From positions 8,432,001 to 8,496,000 of the forward strand of contig CP093831.1 in NCBI GenBank assembly GCA_033063855.1: a stretch of DNA of 64,000 bases, given 5' to 3'. Every line of letters starts with the position of its first letter. Positions within the stretch are counted from its first letter, which is position 1. Position numbers and translations under genes: made by a program. Below the pieces are notes generated by a model. The model was given only the letters and a program-made list of their open reading frames with translations, ran no database searches and had not been told where the DNA came from. The DNA comes from Smittia aterrima. Lineage: Eukaryota; Arthropoda; Insecta; Diptera; Chironomidae. Positions 13,201-26,904 of the stretch are shown piece after piece.

Positions 13201-16200
13201 GAAGCATCTGTCAGTCTTTCTCGAGCGTTTTGCACGACCTAAGTCTCATCTTTTCGACTTTTTCTTCGAGTCTTACACAAAGGAACTAAAAGTTTCCTTT
13301 AAGATGGAGACTACGATTCGAACGCGTCCACCACCTGCCGATCCGAAGAAATTTTTGAAAAAACATCGAAAGGGAGAGAAGTTGAATAATTTGGACGATT
13401 CAAACTGCTGGTCTTCGCCGTATGTAAGACACATTTCTTTAATCGACGATCCACCCGGTCATAAATTATACAATTAAAGCATCGACAGACTTGGGGGTTG
13501 CTGAAGACGGAAGAAAATTTTATGTAAGGTGCATGAACCCGATTCTTTCAATCCATTAATTATCAGGTGGTTCTTCAGCTTTATTCTTATTCTCGCATTT
13601 GTTTTTAACAAAGTACGTGCCATCGTAAGACTCGTATTAAAACAGGTTCTGAGAACGATGTAACTGATCGACAAAATGTCAACAACACGAAGAGAGATTC
13701 AATAAACTTATGATTTTTATTTGCTCAGAAAATGTGTGAAAAAGCATTCCCGGAGATTATTAACATAATAGTCTTTAATTACTGACTGGCGAGTCACGCA
13801 CGAGCTTTTTGGATCCAAAGGAGTGAAAAAATAAAATTGCACTCAATCGCACAACTTTGCATAATTTTAATTTCCTTTAATAAATTTCACTGCGATTAAG
13901 ATCGTGTTCTCTTGATTGTCGAGGCAATAAAAAACATTAAACTTCATTGTTTCTCCACTTGACGGTTTCTTTCCTCCCTTCAAACTCGGACGCGATAAAC
14001 TCTGCTGGTTCCGGCCAACGATGAATCGTTTTGTTGCCTTAATTGATTGACACGCACAAAGTGAATATTTTATTGTAAAATTGCAAGTTTTATTGTATCG
14101 TGAAATTAATGTAAACTGTAGTAAGTGTCATGAATTATAAGGAGATTAAAAAAATACACTTGAGGCGTGAATGTCTTATTAAAGATGCAACTGTTGAGCG
14201 AACGTTTTCACAGCAAAATATTTCCCGTTATATTCCAATGACTTTGCCGATTCATCTCTCAAATATTTTCAATGGCTTCTTTTACCTTCTTTTACGACTG
14301 CCAGACGTGATTGTAAAATAATTTCGAGTAATGAAACTTTTATGCGCATTGCCGAGGTCTTTTATGACTCTTTAAGGGAATTCTTAGAAGTGAAAATCAT
14401 CTTTAATTGCTTTTAAACGAGACTCTCTTCTTTCTCCTAAAATTCTTTACGACGATTGATAATCCAAAAGAATTTCTCCCATTGCATTAAAGAAAGCGCA
14501 GAGTTTCACCTGCTTTGGTTCATCATTATTTAATTGAAGATCAAGCTGATCTTCAAGGTGCATCAATGGCAATTAAAATTAATGTCCCATTGTGCGGAAA
14601 TGAAATGAGGAAATGGGATTTCTCTGAAGACTTGCCTTTCCTTTCAATGACCTGAATTCCTAAGCTCTCAATCATTTTTTAAAGTAAATGACGTCACGAA
14701 TAGTTAGTGTACTTTTCACTTAGCAGGAGTTTGCTAAAACAATGAAAGTCGAAAACCTGACCTGTCTCAAGTTAATCTCTCGAACTGTTCTTTTTCTTTT
14801 CTTTTAATCGCTCGAGTGAGCTTATTTAGCACAAGCAAGCCGTTTCCATCATTAATTCTTACCCACACAAGTACACGAAGGTATACCCGCAAATGCTCAA
14901 TCAAGAAAGCTTAACGGCAAAGATTTGTTCAAGAGAAAAATGCATTTAAGTGAAAAGCATGTCAAGGGTAAATTCAGAAGCTTTAACTCAACAAACTTAT
15001 TAAGGCTTGATATTCTCTATAAGTAAAACTATACAAAGTTTCATAAAGTTTGCTTTCGTAATGACCTAAACATAATAAAATAAGAGCATCGAGATGAGAA
15101 GGAGCACAACGTGACGTCGTCAAGCTGTAATTGAATAAAAAATCATTCATGTGTTGATTCCGCAATTGAATTTGCCAGACGAGAACACTGATGACGACTC
15201 GAAAAATTCAATTACTTGGGTTGAAATTAAATAATTCTCGTGACTCCCTCAGAGCATACAAACGTTTCTCGTCGTTAAATCATCGCCAGACACATCGTGA
15301 ACTCTAAATCTAGTCGGCAAACTTCTTCTTGTTTTGTAATTTTTCGGCAAGTTTTAAGTATTTTCAATGAATCCAAAGTTCTCGTTGTGAATAAGAGCGC
15401 GCAGGCGGCAGAAATTTGGCAACGTCGACGAAAATGGGCTCGTTTATTTACAAGCGAACACTTTCGATTCAACTTCTACATACAGACAAGCACGTAAGCA
15501 CCCCAACCACCCTCTCGTTCCCTTGCTTTAATCTCTCTTCAGTCGTTTATCGAAGAGCAACAAAAGAGAGGGAAGGGATGGATGGACGACACGCGTAGGG
15601 AAAATCGATAAATGGGATAAATAAAACAACAAGAAGCAATGAAACTTCTTCTTTCTTCCTCCCGATTTTCATTCAAAGGATTTTCTACGCAACTCAATGT
15701 TGTGTGTGAGTTTACGCATACAACCGGAAGCGCTGTCACTTTCTACTCGAAATGAACTTGCAAAATATGAGAGAATAGTCAAAATACTTCATTTAAATTA
15801 TCGCAAAATCATTAGTAGCCAGACATTTAAGGAAACTTTGACATTCCCATGAGAAAAATTCTATCGATTTATGTTCGTTAGCCAAAATATTTTCTCAAAA
15901 GAATTCGGCAATTTTTTTTCCTCCAGAGCTTCCACGCACAATCGCGCGCAAAACTTTTCTGCGTACGCCTCAAGAAAAGAAGGAAGAAAATTTTTCGGGG
16001 TGTTGTTTGAAGTTTTCTGTTACTTTAGAGGTTTCTGTGCCAAGCACGTTAAAACTTTTGTTTTTAAAAAGTAATTCAATCAAAACTCATCAAGTAGACA
16101 TGACGACATGACTAGGAGGAAGCTAGAAAAAAAACTTTCCCACAGTCTTCAGAATCGAAAATTCATAGTGTCGAGAGTTCGCATTTGGTCGAGGGATGAT

Positions 16201-19200
16201 TTCGAGGGAAGGGAGCGGCATGCGTGTATGCGTTTGCATTTTTATTGCTTTTTATTTATTTCTCTAAGCCGGAATCAAAGGGAGTCAACCCTTAACTGAT
16301 GCTGCGACCGTTTGTTCTTTGTGATGTAAATTCAACAAATTTAAACTTGGTCCAATAAAAATATTGCAATCAGAATAAGAAACATCATAGACGTCTTGTC
16401 TTGAGGTTTTGAGTTAGAATAAAGTTCACAAGAAAATCTAAAACGTTTTGTTTTTCCACCGGCAACGAAAACATTGAAACAAGTTTTGATTCTCAGCTGA
16501 GAAAAAATATTTTGGCATTCGCCCAGCCGTCTCATGTCTGAACAGATGATCTCAATACTATTCGAGAAGAATTTAGACGATGACCTAATTTTATTTTGAT
16601 GCTAATTGCCAAATTCATTTAATTCTCGACGAAATTGAGATCAGCGGGTCAACTAAAGTACCGGGAGAATGAGTCGCTCAACGCGATACAACTGCAATCT
16701 GAATTTTGATAAGAGCGTTAGCCTCGCTTGGCAATGAAAATTTGTGATTGCAAAAACACGAAACCGCAAGTAAAAACTCCCTGCGGAGCCAATAAATGTT
16801 ATTCACCAGCCATTCATGCAAGACTTTGCGGCCATAGAAGTACAGACGAAACTCACGTATGCCAACAGCAATAGAAAAGCATAGAAAGAGCATAGCATGT
16901 TTGTTGTAGAGAAGTTTTTTCTTCCCCATTGCTTCTTCATGACAGTTCCGCAAGAACTTCGTCTTGGGTTGAATGATCGTTAAATTGAAAATATGAAACT
17001 GGCAAAGTTCAGACCAAACTTTAATAGAAATGTGTTATAGTTGTCGTCAAAATACTATTTTGAAAATAGCAATAAAGAGATTATTAAAACTCAATTAAGA
17101 TCCTAATCGACGTGACAATAAAAAAGTTTCAATGAATGAAACGTTGCGGTGTCAATAAGCGACGGAATAAAAGTTTTAATCGAGCAGTGGCCAGACAACA
17201 GTGACAGTTTTCATTACCAAAAATGCTTTGATTCGGTTTTGCATTTGTGTGAGCATCTCCGCCACGCCACATTCCGTTCGCATCCGAGTCTCCGGCCGCA
17301 CACATAGTTCGCTTATGTGCTCTCACGTAATCAAACGGCTATGAACATGGGAATTTTCTTGGTGTGTACGCAGAGATGAGAGAGCAAGAGAAAAGAAAAT
17401 AAAGCTCCAACAACAGCGACAGCGCTCGATTTTCATAGACACAAGCGCGCAAGTGAGGTTCAACGAACCAGCCCGAAAAAAAAAGAAATATAAACTTGCT
17501 GTGCACACACGAAAGCTCGAACGGTTGGGACTTTTAAATTTTTCTTGACGAAAATGAACGGTGTGTGATGTTTTTGTTTCTTTTCTGCCTGCTCTGAATG
17601 CTGGGATATCACTAGCGCGTAAACATATTTGTTCGCTTATTTCTTTGTAGGTATAAATAAGAAAATTGTTTAGCGAACGATTTGCCTTTAGGCTGCTCAC
17701 TTGAAATATTTTTACATGAAAGGTTTGTGGGAAATCCTGTTGTGGTGAATGAATAGAACATTTCAAACTTTCAATACGGGATTTTCCAGTCTATGTCGAA
17801 GTTTGAGACTGAAAATATTTTCGTGCGTTGATCGCTCTTGCTAATTTTGTTTGAAAACAATGCTCTCATTGGCCTTGAATAAACTTGCATACAGATCCAA
17901 TCGACGACGAAATTTCTTACCGCGCAGAACAAGGAGACGAAAACTTCTTCTTCCAACATCAACTCTCCCGTCAGCTGACTTTACGGCTCGCTATTAAAAT
18001 TCCCTCGCACAAGCGACACACACAAAGTGCTAATAAAAAATCACAAACAAATCTCGCAACTCAAAATTTATGTTCAACTGGTTTACTGTATCTGTTTGCC
18101 GGTTCAATCAACTTCTTGCGGTCAATGTTTGCAATTTATTGCGCTTCACGTTAAGCCAATTTGCGTTTCGATCGAATTGAATTCCATTTTGATTGAAATC
18201 GATTCGAGAAGAATCGTTTGCATAATCATTTTTTGAATCAAAGAAACATCAGGAAAGACTAAATTGTAAATAAATAGTTCCATTCGCCCACTTCTCTTAT
18301 AGACTCAGCTGATTGACACAAAGTAAGATATTGAAGAATCTCATCATTGAATCATTTTGTGCGTGGGCTTGAAACTTCGCACTTTGCTTGAGCGATGTAA
18401 AAAGGTTTTCTGGATGTCGAAATTGTTCAAAACAAGACGATTCTCTCCCACAAGCGTCGACGTGACATTTTCAAGTAAATAAATCTCTCTTCATGCACTC
18501 TCAAGCCTGACTGCAGTTTGCAACACGAGTTTGTGTTTTTATTTAACGCTGCAATAATAAATGAATTGCATAACAGCGACGAATAAATAACCTCGACTAG
18601 AATGGAAACGAACGAGCATAGCACAAAAGCCCACTTTTAGTTTCATTAAATGTGAAATATTACGCCACATGGAGAAGTGCACGAGATCATGAACGTTTTG
18701 TTATTGCAGCGCCTTTTAATGAATTTGAAACCACTTCCTCGTCATCCTGTGACTGAAGCTTCGAGCGTGAAAAAGGAAACCTCAGATTGTTTGCATATGT
18801 GAGAGGATTCTGTCTGCTTCGTCGGACTCGACGGTTAATTATTCACAGACTCGAAAGAGAAATCTACAGATTAGAGAGAAAGTATCAATGGACCGTAAAA
18901 ATATCTAATTACACTGTTGCCAGGTTTCCATTTGTTATGACCTCATCTCTCGTCGCTTCGTTATCCAACGAAGCTTCTTAGTTCATGATGTTGATAACAA
19001 ATTATCAAGAGAAGGTCAAGACTTATTCGACCAGCTTTAAAATCATGTCAGAAAAACTTCCGCTACCTGGAGACACCTTATATGTCGTCATTACTTATGA
19101 ACCTTGTCGATGATTAATTACGAGACTGCAAACGTCACTCAAGCGATTGTGTACAACGTGATACAAATGGAAATTGTTTTGTGAATTTATCTGGCTTCGA

Positions 19201-22200
19201 TATAATGAACTTTTTTTTTGCGAAACCTTGCAGGCTTTGATAAGCGTCGAGCGATGACGCGACACTTCAATTCATACTTTATGAGGTTGAGTTGCTGATA
19301 TCGCGACTCATGAACGAGGCCTACGTGACTTCATTCAACCGAAGGTAAAACTAACAGTAAACTTCAATTGCACACTCGCTCTCGACATACAAACATCTAC
19401 GTTTGCTGAATGAGTTTCGTTCTGTCGAGAGCTGCAGTGAGATCTTTCTCAAGATTCTTCTTTGTTCTTGTTTTCTAAATAACAGCCGAGTTTGTGAAAA
19501 GACGACGCAAAAGAGTTCTAAATTTGCAAACCGGTTTTGAGCATGCGATTGCATCGAAACAAAGAACACTTCATTAACTTTTATTCTGTGTCATTGACGG
19601 AAAATTCAATTTACAAACCTCGCTAGCAATTGCAAACTTTGGCATTCACTCAAGGAGAACAACGAGAACGCGTTTTACGTTTTCTACAATTGCAAAAAGT
19701 GCAGTTTTTGTTGTTGTCTCAATGAAAAGAAAAAACAAGAAACTTTAAGCGTGCACGGGTTTAATTCGCAAATGATGACATAATTGATCAAAGAAATTCT
19801 CTTTAACGATCAAAGGGTTCATGGCTCCAATCCACCATGACTTTCTTTCCGCTTCGTCGCTACTTGCAACGACCAACCCCCATCGATAAACTCTGCACTT
19901 TGCAACCTTGTCATTGTTCGACTTTGAAGCCGAGTAGCAAAAAAGAAATAACTGCCTGCGATCATTAAACATGGAAGTGCATCGAATAGAATTAGGGTAA
20001 GCATGCGAAAGAAAACAAAAGCGATCTCGTAACTGCAACCATTCTCATGTTGAATCCCTTATATCTTCCCTCGTGAAATGTTAAAAAGTTGGAAACGCTT
20101 TTATGTAACATAATCAAGCAGCAGCATTAGGCTATTGATTTTTCTGTGTATTTATTCCACATTACACTTTGTTGTTGGGTGGATTGGTGTTTGTAAACAT
20201 TAAACGAAGCATAAGTTGAGTTTGTCTGGCAACGTTGCACTATTAAAACTTCTCTTTGTGTGCGTCTACTTTTTTCTTTTTCAAATTTTCTAATCAAGTC
20301 CGTAACATGAAATAAAATGGTGGATGTGTGGTCGCTCTGGAGCATCGTCGTTGTGTTTGTGTAAGTCGCTTTTCCTTTAAAATCTCTTTCAGTGATCGAG
20401 AAGTGTATCCAAGACGATTCATTTCTCTGCCGTGCAATGAGTTGTGCTCATTTTTGAACAGATGTTCATGCTTTCTGGTTGTCTTAGAGTAATACTTAGA
20501 ACATCTTGTCATCTGGATTGAGATGCTCTTGGTATGCAGTTGAAATGAAGAGACAGACTTTACAGGTTTATTTCCGCTTTCGTCAAAAATCGTATCCGTC
20601 ATAGATTCGTGATTCATCGACGTGAGAATTTTGAGAACGCTTGAACATCATCGTTTGATTATCATTTCATTTAAATACCAGCAAGGGCATTGCTGATGTT
20701 TTTCGTCTTTAATAACTTTGAGGCGATAACAATTAAGCTTAGTCGGGCCTTGAGTTACAGAATATATTTGTGTTTCGACATTGATTTCTAACACCACGCA
20801 AAGCCGTTATCAGTAGTGAAACTAAATGTATATGGAGCGTGCCGATGACATCGCATCTCGAGTAGCAGAAAAACTTCAGCGTTTGTAGAACAAACGAGGA
20901 ACAACGAGTGACTGAATGAAAGTAGGTCAACTATTTGTGTTTATTTTGCGCTTCATTTCCAGCTCCCAATGGGGGAAAACGCGATCGCTTGTTGCCAAAT
21001 TTTCAAAATAATATCTATTCCCGTTTAGTTTATCACTTGACAGATTATGTATTCATATTTTTCTTCAACGCAAACATAAAAAAAACTAGGGCACGTGATA
21101 TGAGAACTTTATTTCGTAGAGATTTGTTCATAGCTTTCTTGGGATTTTCCCTACGTCGATATCCTCAGTTATTCTTAGAAAACAATAACCGATCGATTCC
21201 CTGAATTCGACGAGTGATTCCACAAACTTTACTCACGTTATTCGCCGTTTGTAGTAAAAGATTTATGATGAATCGTCAAGTTCATTCATATTTATTCTGA
21301 CGTCATCAGAAAATATTTCACGAGGTCGCTGCCTTCGATTCTAATCGCATTTACGGGAAGAAACAACAAAATGGAAGTAAAGAAATGAGAAGACCTGGCC
21401 TCATTTAAAATCATTGAGATTAGTTTGAGGCCTCAAGTATTTTTGAGATACATTGAAGAACTCATAAGTCACAAGGATCTGAGAGATTTAATTGAGGACA
21501 TCAAGTGATCAAGAAGAATCGAGAGAAAGAAATGAAATAATAAAAGAAATGAAATATTAACTGAAGACGAAAGAAGAAACGTAAAAAACTCGTCAAACCA
21601 CTTCGAGATCATCATGAAGAAACGATTTACTTTTTTTCGGGATTACAATACGCAAGCGAAAAATAAAACCAGTCAGAAGAAATTGGTTTGAAGAGAGAAA
21701 CGTCTTAGAAACTATTTTTAGTGCACCAACACAAGCTTGACTTGATACGTCCTCATGATGCACAAAACGCTGCTGCTTACAACTCGCGACGACGGTTTCG
21801 AGTGCCAAAAGGGTCGCACAAAGAAAAACTTTTCGATTCATTCACACCGGATGTTAACACGACTATGTTACGTAACTAAACTTTAACTAACCTCAACGTT
21901 TATCGAAGAAAATTTCTCTTTTCCTTGAGACTACTGAACACTTGAATAACTTTTTCTTTTGAACACAAGTCGCTTAATTGATTTAAAAATCTCTTAATTG
22001 AACACAAAATCTTAGCAAACACAGAACTTTCTTTTAATATTTGAAGAAACGTTCACTTCTCACTTCATTGAATTTTCTTTTCTTCGATTGAAAAAGTCTG
22101 ACACAAACACACCCTGGATAAGACAGACCGAGAAATTCCTCAACTCTGATGATCCTTTTTGCACAGTTATTAATTGAAATGAATTAATTTTCTCTAATCT

Positions 22201-25200
22201 TAATTAATTTTTCCTTTTCTCATTCACTGTTTGAGCTTCTTTCTAATTTTCTTTTCTTTTCACAATTCGACAAAAAATTTGTCTCAAATATTTCTTTCCA
22301 ATCTACGAAATCGCTAATAATGTTTTCAACTAATTTAATCAAACTTTTAATTGATAAATCGTAGAAAAAGTTAAATAAAACAAAATGACACACTCTGTGG
22401 TGGAAAATCGAAACGGGCACAGGACGGGAGGAACACCGTCGTTTGATGTCTGTCTCGTACGGCAGTCGAAGGCAAACTGAGAGAAAATGTTTTCCTCTCT
22501 TTGTTTGATTGCTTGCCAGTGCATTTGTGTTGCGCGATACAAATCAACACAGGCAACTCCTCGTGTAAGAGAGACGGGAAGAAATGAAACAATTTTCTAA
22601 GCCAAAACAGCCCGACACAGTTCACGTTTGATGATAAATTACTTTAGCCCCAAGCTACGCCAATTTGTGGATCAAACTGAAGCATCGCCTGATTTTTGTG
22701 TTCTTTCATTTGATACATTTCAGAGAATTTTAGAAATTTTCTAAACTCTATCGTGATTATAAGCTTAGAACATGAAAATGTGCTACGTGATTTTCCAAAA
22801 TTTACAAACACTACAAAGAGCAGTCACATTGATTTCTCTCTTTCTCTTTTTAGCTCTTCGCCGTAAAAACGTGATGAACGTGCAATTGTGGAGAATGAAA
22901 AACTAAAATAAGTTTTTCCTTTTAAAGCGAAGGCAGCGGAAGAAGAAGTCTTTATCATGTTGACTATAGACTGCTTCATCACCACCAGACGCGCTCTCTG
23001 CATTTTTTTTATATTTTATTTTTCTACGACTCCATTTGATTCTCCAGCAAGTCGCTTGAGAATCAGAAGGCAATGACCCGCGCTATGGCTCACCGAGCGA
23101 GCCATGCTCAACCGCGGAATCGTTTTTCTTTCTTCTTCCTTCTCTCGCCGTGTATTTACACATGGAAAGATAATGTTCATGATATAGAAAGAAGAAGAAA
23201 ACCGAAGAAACTTAACAAATCACAGTCGGAAACTTATAAATAAACATGCAACGGCAAATCCTCTTCGTAGTACAGGAACCACGAAAAACCATAAAACTCA
23301 GCTCGTGGAACTCTTTTATTAAGTGGGTGGTGCATCATTAGCAGGAAATGAAAATAATCGAGTACTTAACGACCTTGTCAGCCGCGATATTCCGTTGACC
23401 TTGCACAATCGATTTTATTTTTGTTTACGAATTTTCCCCCGAGACGAATTTTTTTTGCCCAATAAAAAACAACAACAACAATCGCTATTAGGCACACGAT
23501 GAACGTTGCTTCTTCGTCTCAGACGGAATAAGATGAAGAGCGACGAAAAGAAATCAGCAAAGAAATCGTTTTTTAATTTCTTTTTGGGTGAACATTTTTT
23601 GAAATTCGCTATAATTAATTAAATGAAACTTTTCGCTGCCTCTCCTCGTTTCGTTTGTGTTTACATTTTTGATTCAGTCGATGCATCATATGTGATCAAG
23701 ACAGCATGAAGGTCAAAGTTTACTACACCCGATGTAAAGCGACAACGACAATGAACTTGTTCAAGGATCTGACAATTCCTTTTAATATTGAATGAGACAC
23801 GAAATGAAGTTTTGAGAGAAAATGGAAACCTTTTTAATAACGATTTACAAACACTCAGACAGAAATATTAAATTACCAATCTTATGCCAAATTTGCCGTT
23901 CGTAGAAACGTTCTTGATTCCTTTTTTTTTTGCAACAGATGGTTCCACGTAAAAAACGTATCTTTTGACAGTTAAAAGTGGCAGAAGGTAAAACGAGCTG
24001 ATCCATTTATGCGTAAAGTTACATTTGAAAGCAAAGGCCGTGAATGGAGAACGATTCAGAAATAAAATCCAATGAACTCTTCGATGGCAAACCAGTTAGA
24101 GCATCAGAGAACTGCGTGCCAATGTTCCTCGTAATGAATTCTTGAGACTTGTCTCAATCAACTCCCAAGAGCGTCATCCTTTCTTAGACGGAACATTTTC
24201 TCAAGTTCATTCAACCTCCGAAAAGAACCTTCAAACACCGAACCCAGACACAGAGCGTGATAGAAAGGAAAACTTTTTCCATTCGGTTTTGTCTTGTCGT
24301 CTGAGCACATTAATTTCTCGCTGTTCTATCGTGTGGAAACCTTCGTTTTATCCTCGAGCCCCATTAAAATTGGAAAAAATACTAACGACACAGCTTAAGA
24401 CGTTCGATAAATTTAACGAAGAATATCTCGTTCTTGGTTGTAATCCACAACAACAAGAAATCAAAGAAACGAACTGTTACCTAGCTTTCATTGCTTGTAA
24501 TTGTTTTTTAACGTACGGAACTCGATGGAATATTTCCCTCTAGGAGACGACAGTAGCCGTAGAAACAAAAGAGGATGTTGAGAAAAATCTACCGACAGAT
24601 GGTGAACAATGAAATTAAGTAATTTTCGGAATGTGTTAAGCTACGGGATGGTAAAAAGGTTCTTGTGATTTAATTAACAAAAGAGATTTTTGCTTGAAGA
24701 AAAAAGGAGAATCCAGACAGTTTTCCGCGTGCCTGTCCATTCGCTACTCGCGCAATTAAATTTTTCAAGCGACGAGAAGAGCGAAAGCAACTCATCATAA
24801 ATAAATCAATTCGTATCTCTTTCTCTCACTCCTGTTCTTGCCGTTATGTGTCTGCCTTGATTACGAATGCACGGAAGTAAATAAATGGAACGGGGTGGAG
24901 GCGAAATACTCGTTATGTGCACAGTTGTTGCAATTCTACACAGATGATTCTTTTTTACGTTCACTCTCTCTCTCTCGCTTGCACATGTTTGAGAGGAAAT
25001 TGTTTTGAGAACCCCGTGCACCACCATGCAATCATAGTTGAAAGCGTTCCGCAAGTTTACAAACGTGCAGAGAATCACGTAAATCCAAATAAGCTTCGTT
25101 GGGCGTTCTTCGAACCCACCAAAAGAAATTCTCAATAGAGGAAAATATTTGATATTCATCATCGTTGCCCTTTTTCTCTCTAACTTTTTGTTCAACGAGT

Positions 25201-26904
25201 CGAAGCGTTTACAATTTTAATTGAAAAATATTTTCCGCCGAAGCAAGATCTACGGAGAGAAGAGAATCGCAAAAAAAAAACAGGTATCGTGAAAGTTTTA
25301 GCAAACTACGATGAGGGTGGAGTGAGCATTTGAAACTTGGCAGATATTCGCGGAATTTGAAATATCTTTTGGCTATCCACGTAAGAACGATAATTTTCGC
25401 AAGGCAAATAGCGAGTGAGTAAAATTAATGTTGTAATTTACCACACGCCCGTGATGTCTATCAGAACTTTTGATAAAGGCAAATTTTTATTACTGCGGAA
25501 GGAAAAGTTCAATTTTTTTATTTCCCGGAATATTTTTGGTGAGGAAGTTCATCGAATCCTTGTAAAATCGCGTTTCAAAAAGGTTTGTTTTCATACTTCC
25601 TCGTTTTGAATTGATTGCATGATGTTCGTGTCTTTGTGCAATTCGACGCCAGCTTCTGTGCTAATATAAAACGGCACTTTTTTATCGTATTCAAACGATC
25701 TTTGACTTCTCTTTGCAGTAAAATTGAATTCTTAAGACCTCGCGCTTTGATTTAATGCACCTTTCACAACATCGAAGAAGTTAAAGAGAGAAAGCGAGAA
25801 GACATTTGAATGAACATTCTTCATTCTCGCATTGTTTTTTGATTCAGAAAATCTTTGCTCATAAGAATCGCAATGTTTATTTCTCTAATGAAGTAAGGGA
25901 TAGGTCAGTTTCTCATTTTTCGCGTAAGTTCATTAAACGGAGTTTCTTTTTATTATCGCGCGCTTTTCACAACTGGTTTTAGGTAGCCTTCATATTTAAA
26001 TTGTTACAGACTAATTATTCTGTATTTTACGATTTTTTTACTGACTTTGATAACCTTTTCTGTTATCAATGAAACTTCATTCACAAAGAATTCTTTTCAG
26101 AAATTAAATCAAACTAAACATGCTCCGGGCAATTCACGAGGTTTGAAATAATTAGTTAAAGTCACTCACCATCTTAAGGCATTGAAATGTTGATAAATGA
26201 TTCCAAGTCCATAAAGGAATGGAGTGTCCTTCCAGTGGTCATAACGAAGCTCTCGGTATTTTTGATAGGCCGAGAGCGCTGAAATTATGACAAGCTCAAT
26301 AAATCAAACTGTTCTAATAAGAATGCAATTTGCGACACTTGCCTTTTGTGTAGTCTTCAAGCAACAAGTGAAAATGACCAAGTTTGCAAAAGGTTTTCGG
26401 GTCGATGTTAATCGCCTTTTCATCGGCTTCTAAATTTTTATCTGGTTCCTCAGGTGGTTTCGACTCAGATTCCATCATTTGCACATCAGTGTTGTCTGAC
26501 TCCGTTTTCTCCGGTTCGTCAATTTCCATCGAGAGAGGATCTTTCTGGCTATCATCGTCGTCTTTAGTTTTCTGATGCTCAGACAGTAGCTTTTGTGCTT
26601 GAGCTTCAATAAGCATTTGCTCCAAGTACTTGATTGCCTAAAAACAAAAAGTAAAACAAAAATGTAAACAAGAAGAAGAAGGTTTATATGTGTTTCATCT
26701 GAATTTCATTACTTTTAGTACGAGAGCTTTTTTCTTCGCATTTTCCGGCGCATTCAACTTGAAGAAGCCAAACTGGCGACTGTAATCACACAAATTTGTT
26801 ATTAAGTGTCACTGAAGAGGTTTCTAAGCTTACCTATCAAGCGATTGTAAGAACGTCATATCGAAGGACGAAAGATTTTCATTTTCCTCGCTCTCGATTA
26901 TCAT
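7208..26904 (-). CDS. Utx: Utx / KDM6 histone H3K27 demethylase (TPR + JmjC)
   Basis: Fifteen coding exons (1313 aa): 26904-26834, 26779-26713, 26637-26343, 26278-26170, 12344-12166, 12102-11297, 10915-10408, 10196-9860, 9800-9568, 9290-9085, 8892-8765, 8516-8097, 7908-7699, 7640-7514, 7453-7208. All phases agree. The product removes methyl groups from H3K27me2/3 in the nucleus within the MLL3/4-COMPASS (Trr) complex. TPR repeats occupy about residues 120-430 (QNQPMDALQAYICAVQLD is near-identical to human UTX). A Gln/Pro-rich linker follows. The JmjC domain spans about 980-1160 with Fe(II) ligands H1043, E1045 and H1123; the 78-residue E-H spacing equals that of human UTX. The C-terminal zinc domain uses C1228/C1231 and C1252/C1255. 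Start ATG at 26904 opens MIIESEEN. Oddities: one 13.8 kb intron, one GC-AG intron (26342-26279), and a weak GTTCGT donor after exon 6. Confidence 0.95.
12345..26169 (-). other. Giant intron 4 of Utx (13,825 bp)
   Basis: It separates the exon ending AGATG|GTGAGT from the exon beginning after TTGCAG. The split Trp codon (phase 2) is restored on joining, so it is one intron. The other 13 Utx introns are about 54-381 nt. I found no nested gene, transposon or tRNA inside; open frames are short and unconvincing. Features seen are short CA and CT tracts (near 18012 and 24965) and a pair of neighbouring hairpins at 23037-23105. It may hold enhancers or an alternative Utx promoter (inference). Confidence 0.75.
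23037..23105. repeat. Two adjacent short inverted repeats in Utx intron 4
   Basis: First hairpin 23037-23065: TGATTCTC-c-AGC, 5-nt loop, GCT-t-GAGAATCA (11 pairs, one mismatch). Second hairpin 23085-23105: ATGGCTC, 7-nt loop, GAGCCAT. The patch is more GC-rich than its surroundings. Function unknown; it could be chance or a small structured RNA. Confidence 0.4.
26279..26342 (-). other. Non-canonical GC-AG intron 3 of Utx
   Basis: The exon ends ACAAAAG and the intron begins GCAAGTG, an ideal extended GC-donor consensus (AAAG|GCAAGT); it ends TTTCAG. Splicing here gives TKALSAYQKY, which matches the UTX family text; using a GT elsewhere would break the frame. Length 64 nt. Confidence 0.85.

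Noticed and set aside
17323..17766. 147-residue minus-strand frame inside Utx intron 4
   Set aside because: No domain, erratic composition with Phe runs, no splice or poly(A) context; treated as chance.
24142..24543. 133-residue plus-strand frame inside Utx intron 4
   Set aside because: No recognisable motif and no supporting signals; a nested gene cannot be claimed.
24960..24985. CT/TC and CA microsatellite-like tracts (also near 18012 and 39620)
   Set aside because: Short, imperfect and common in AT-rich insect introns; no sign of a functional repeat array.
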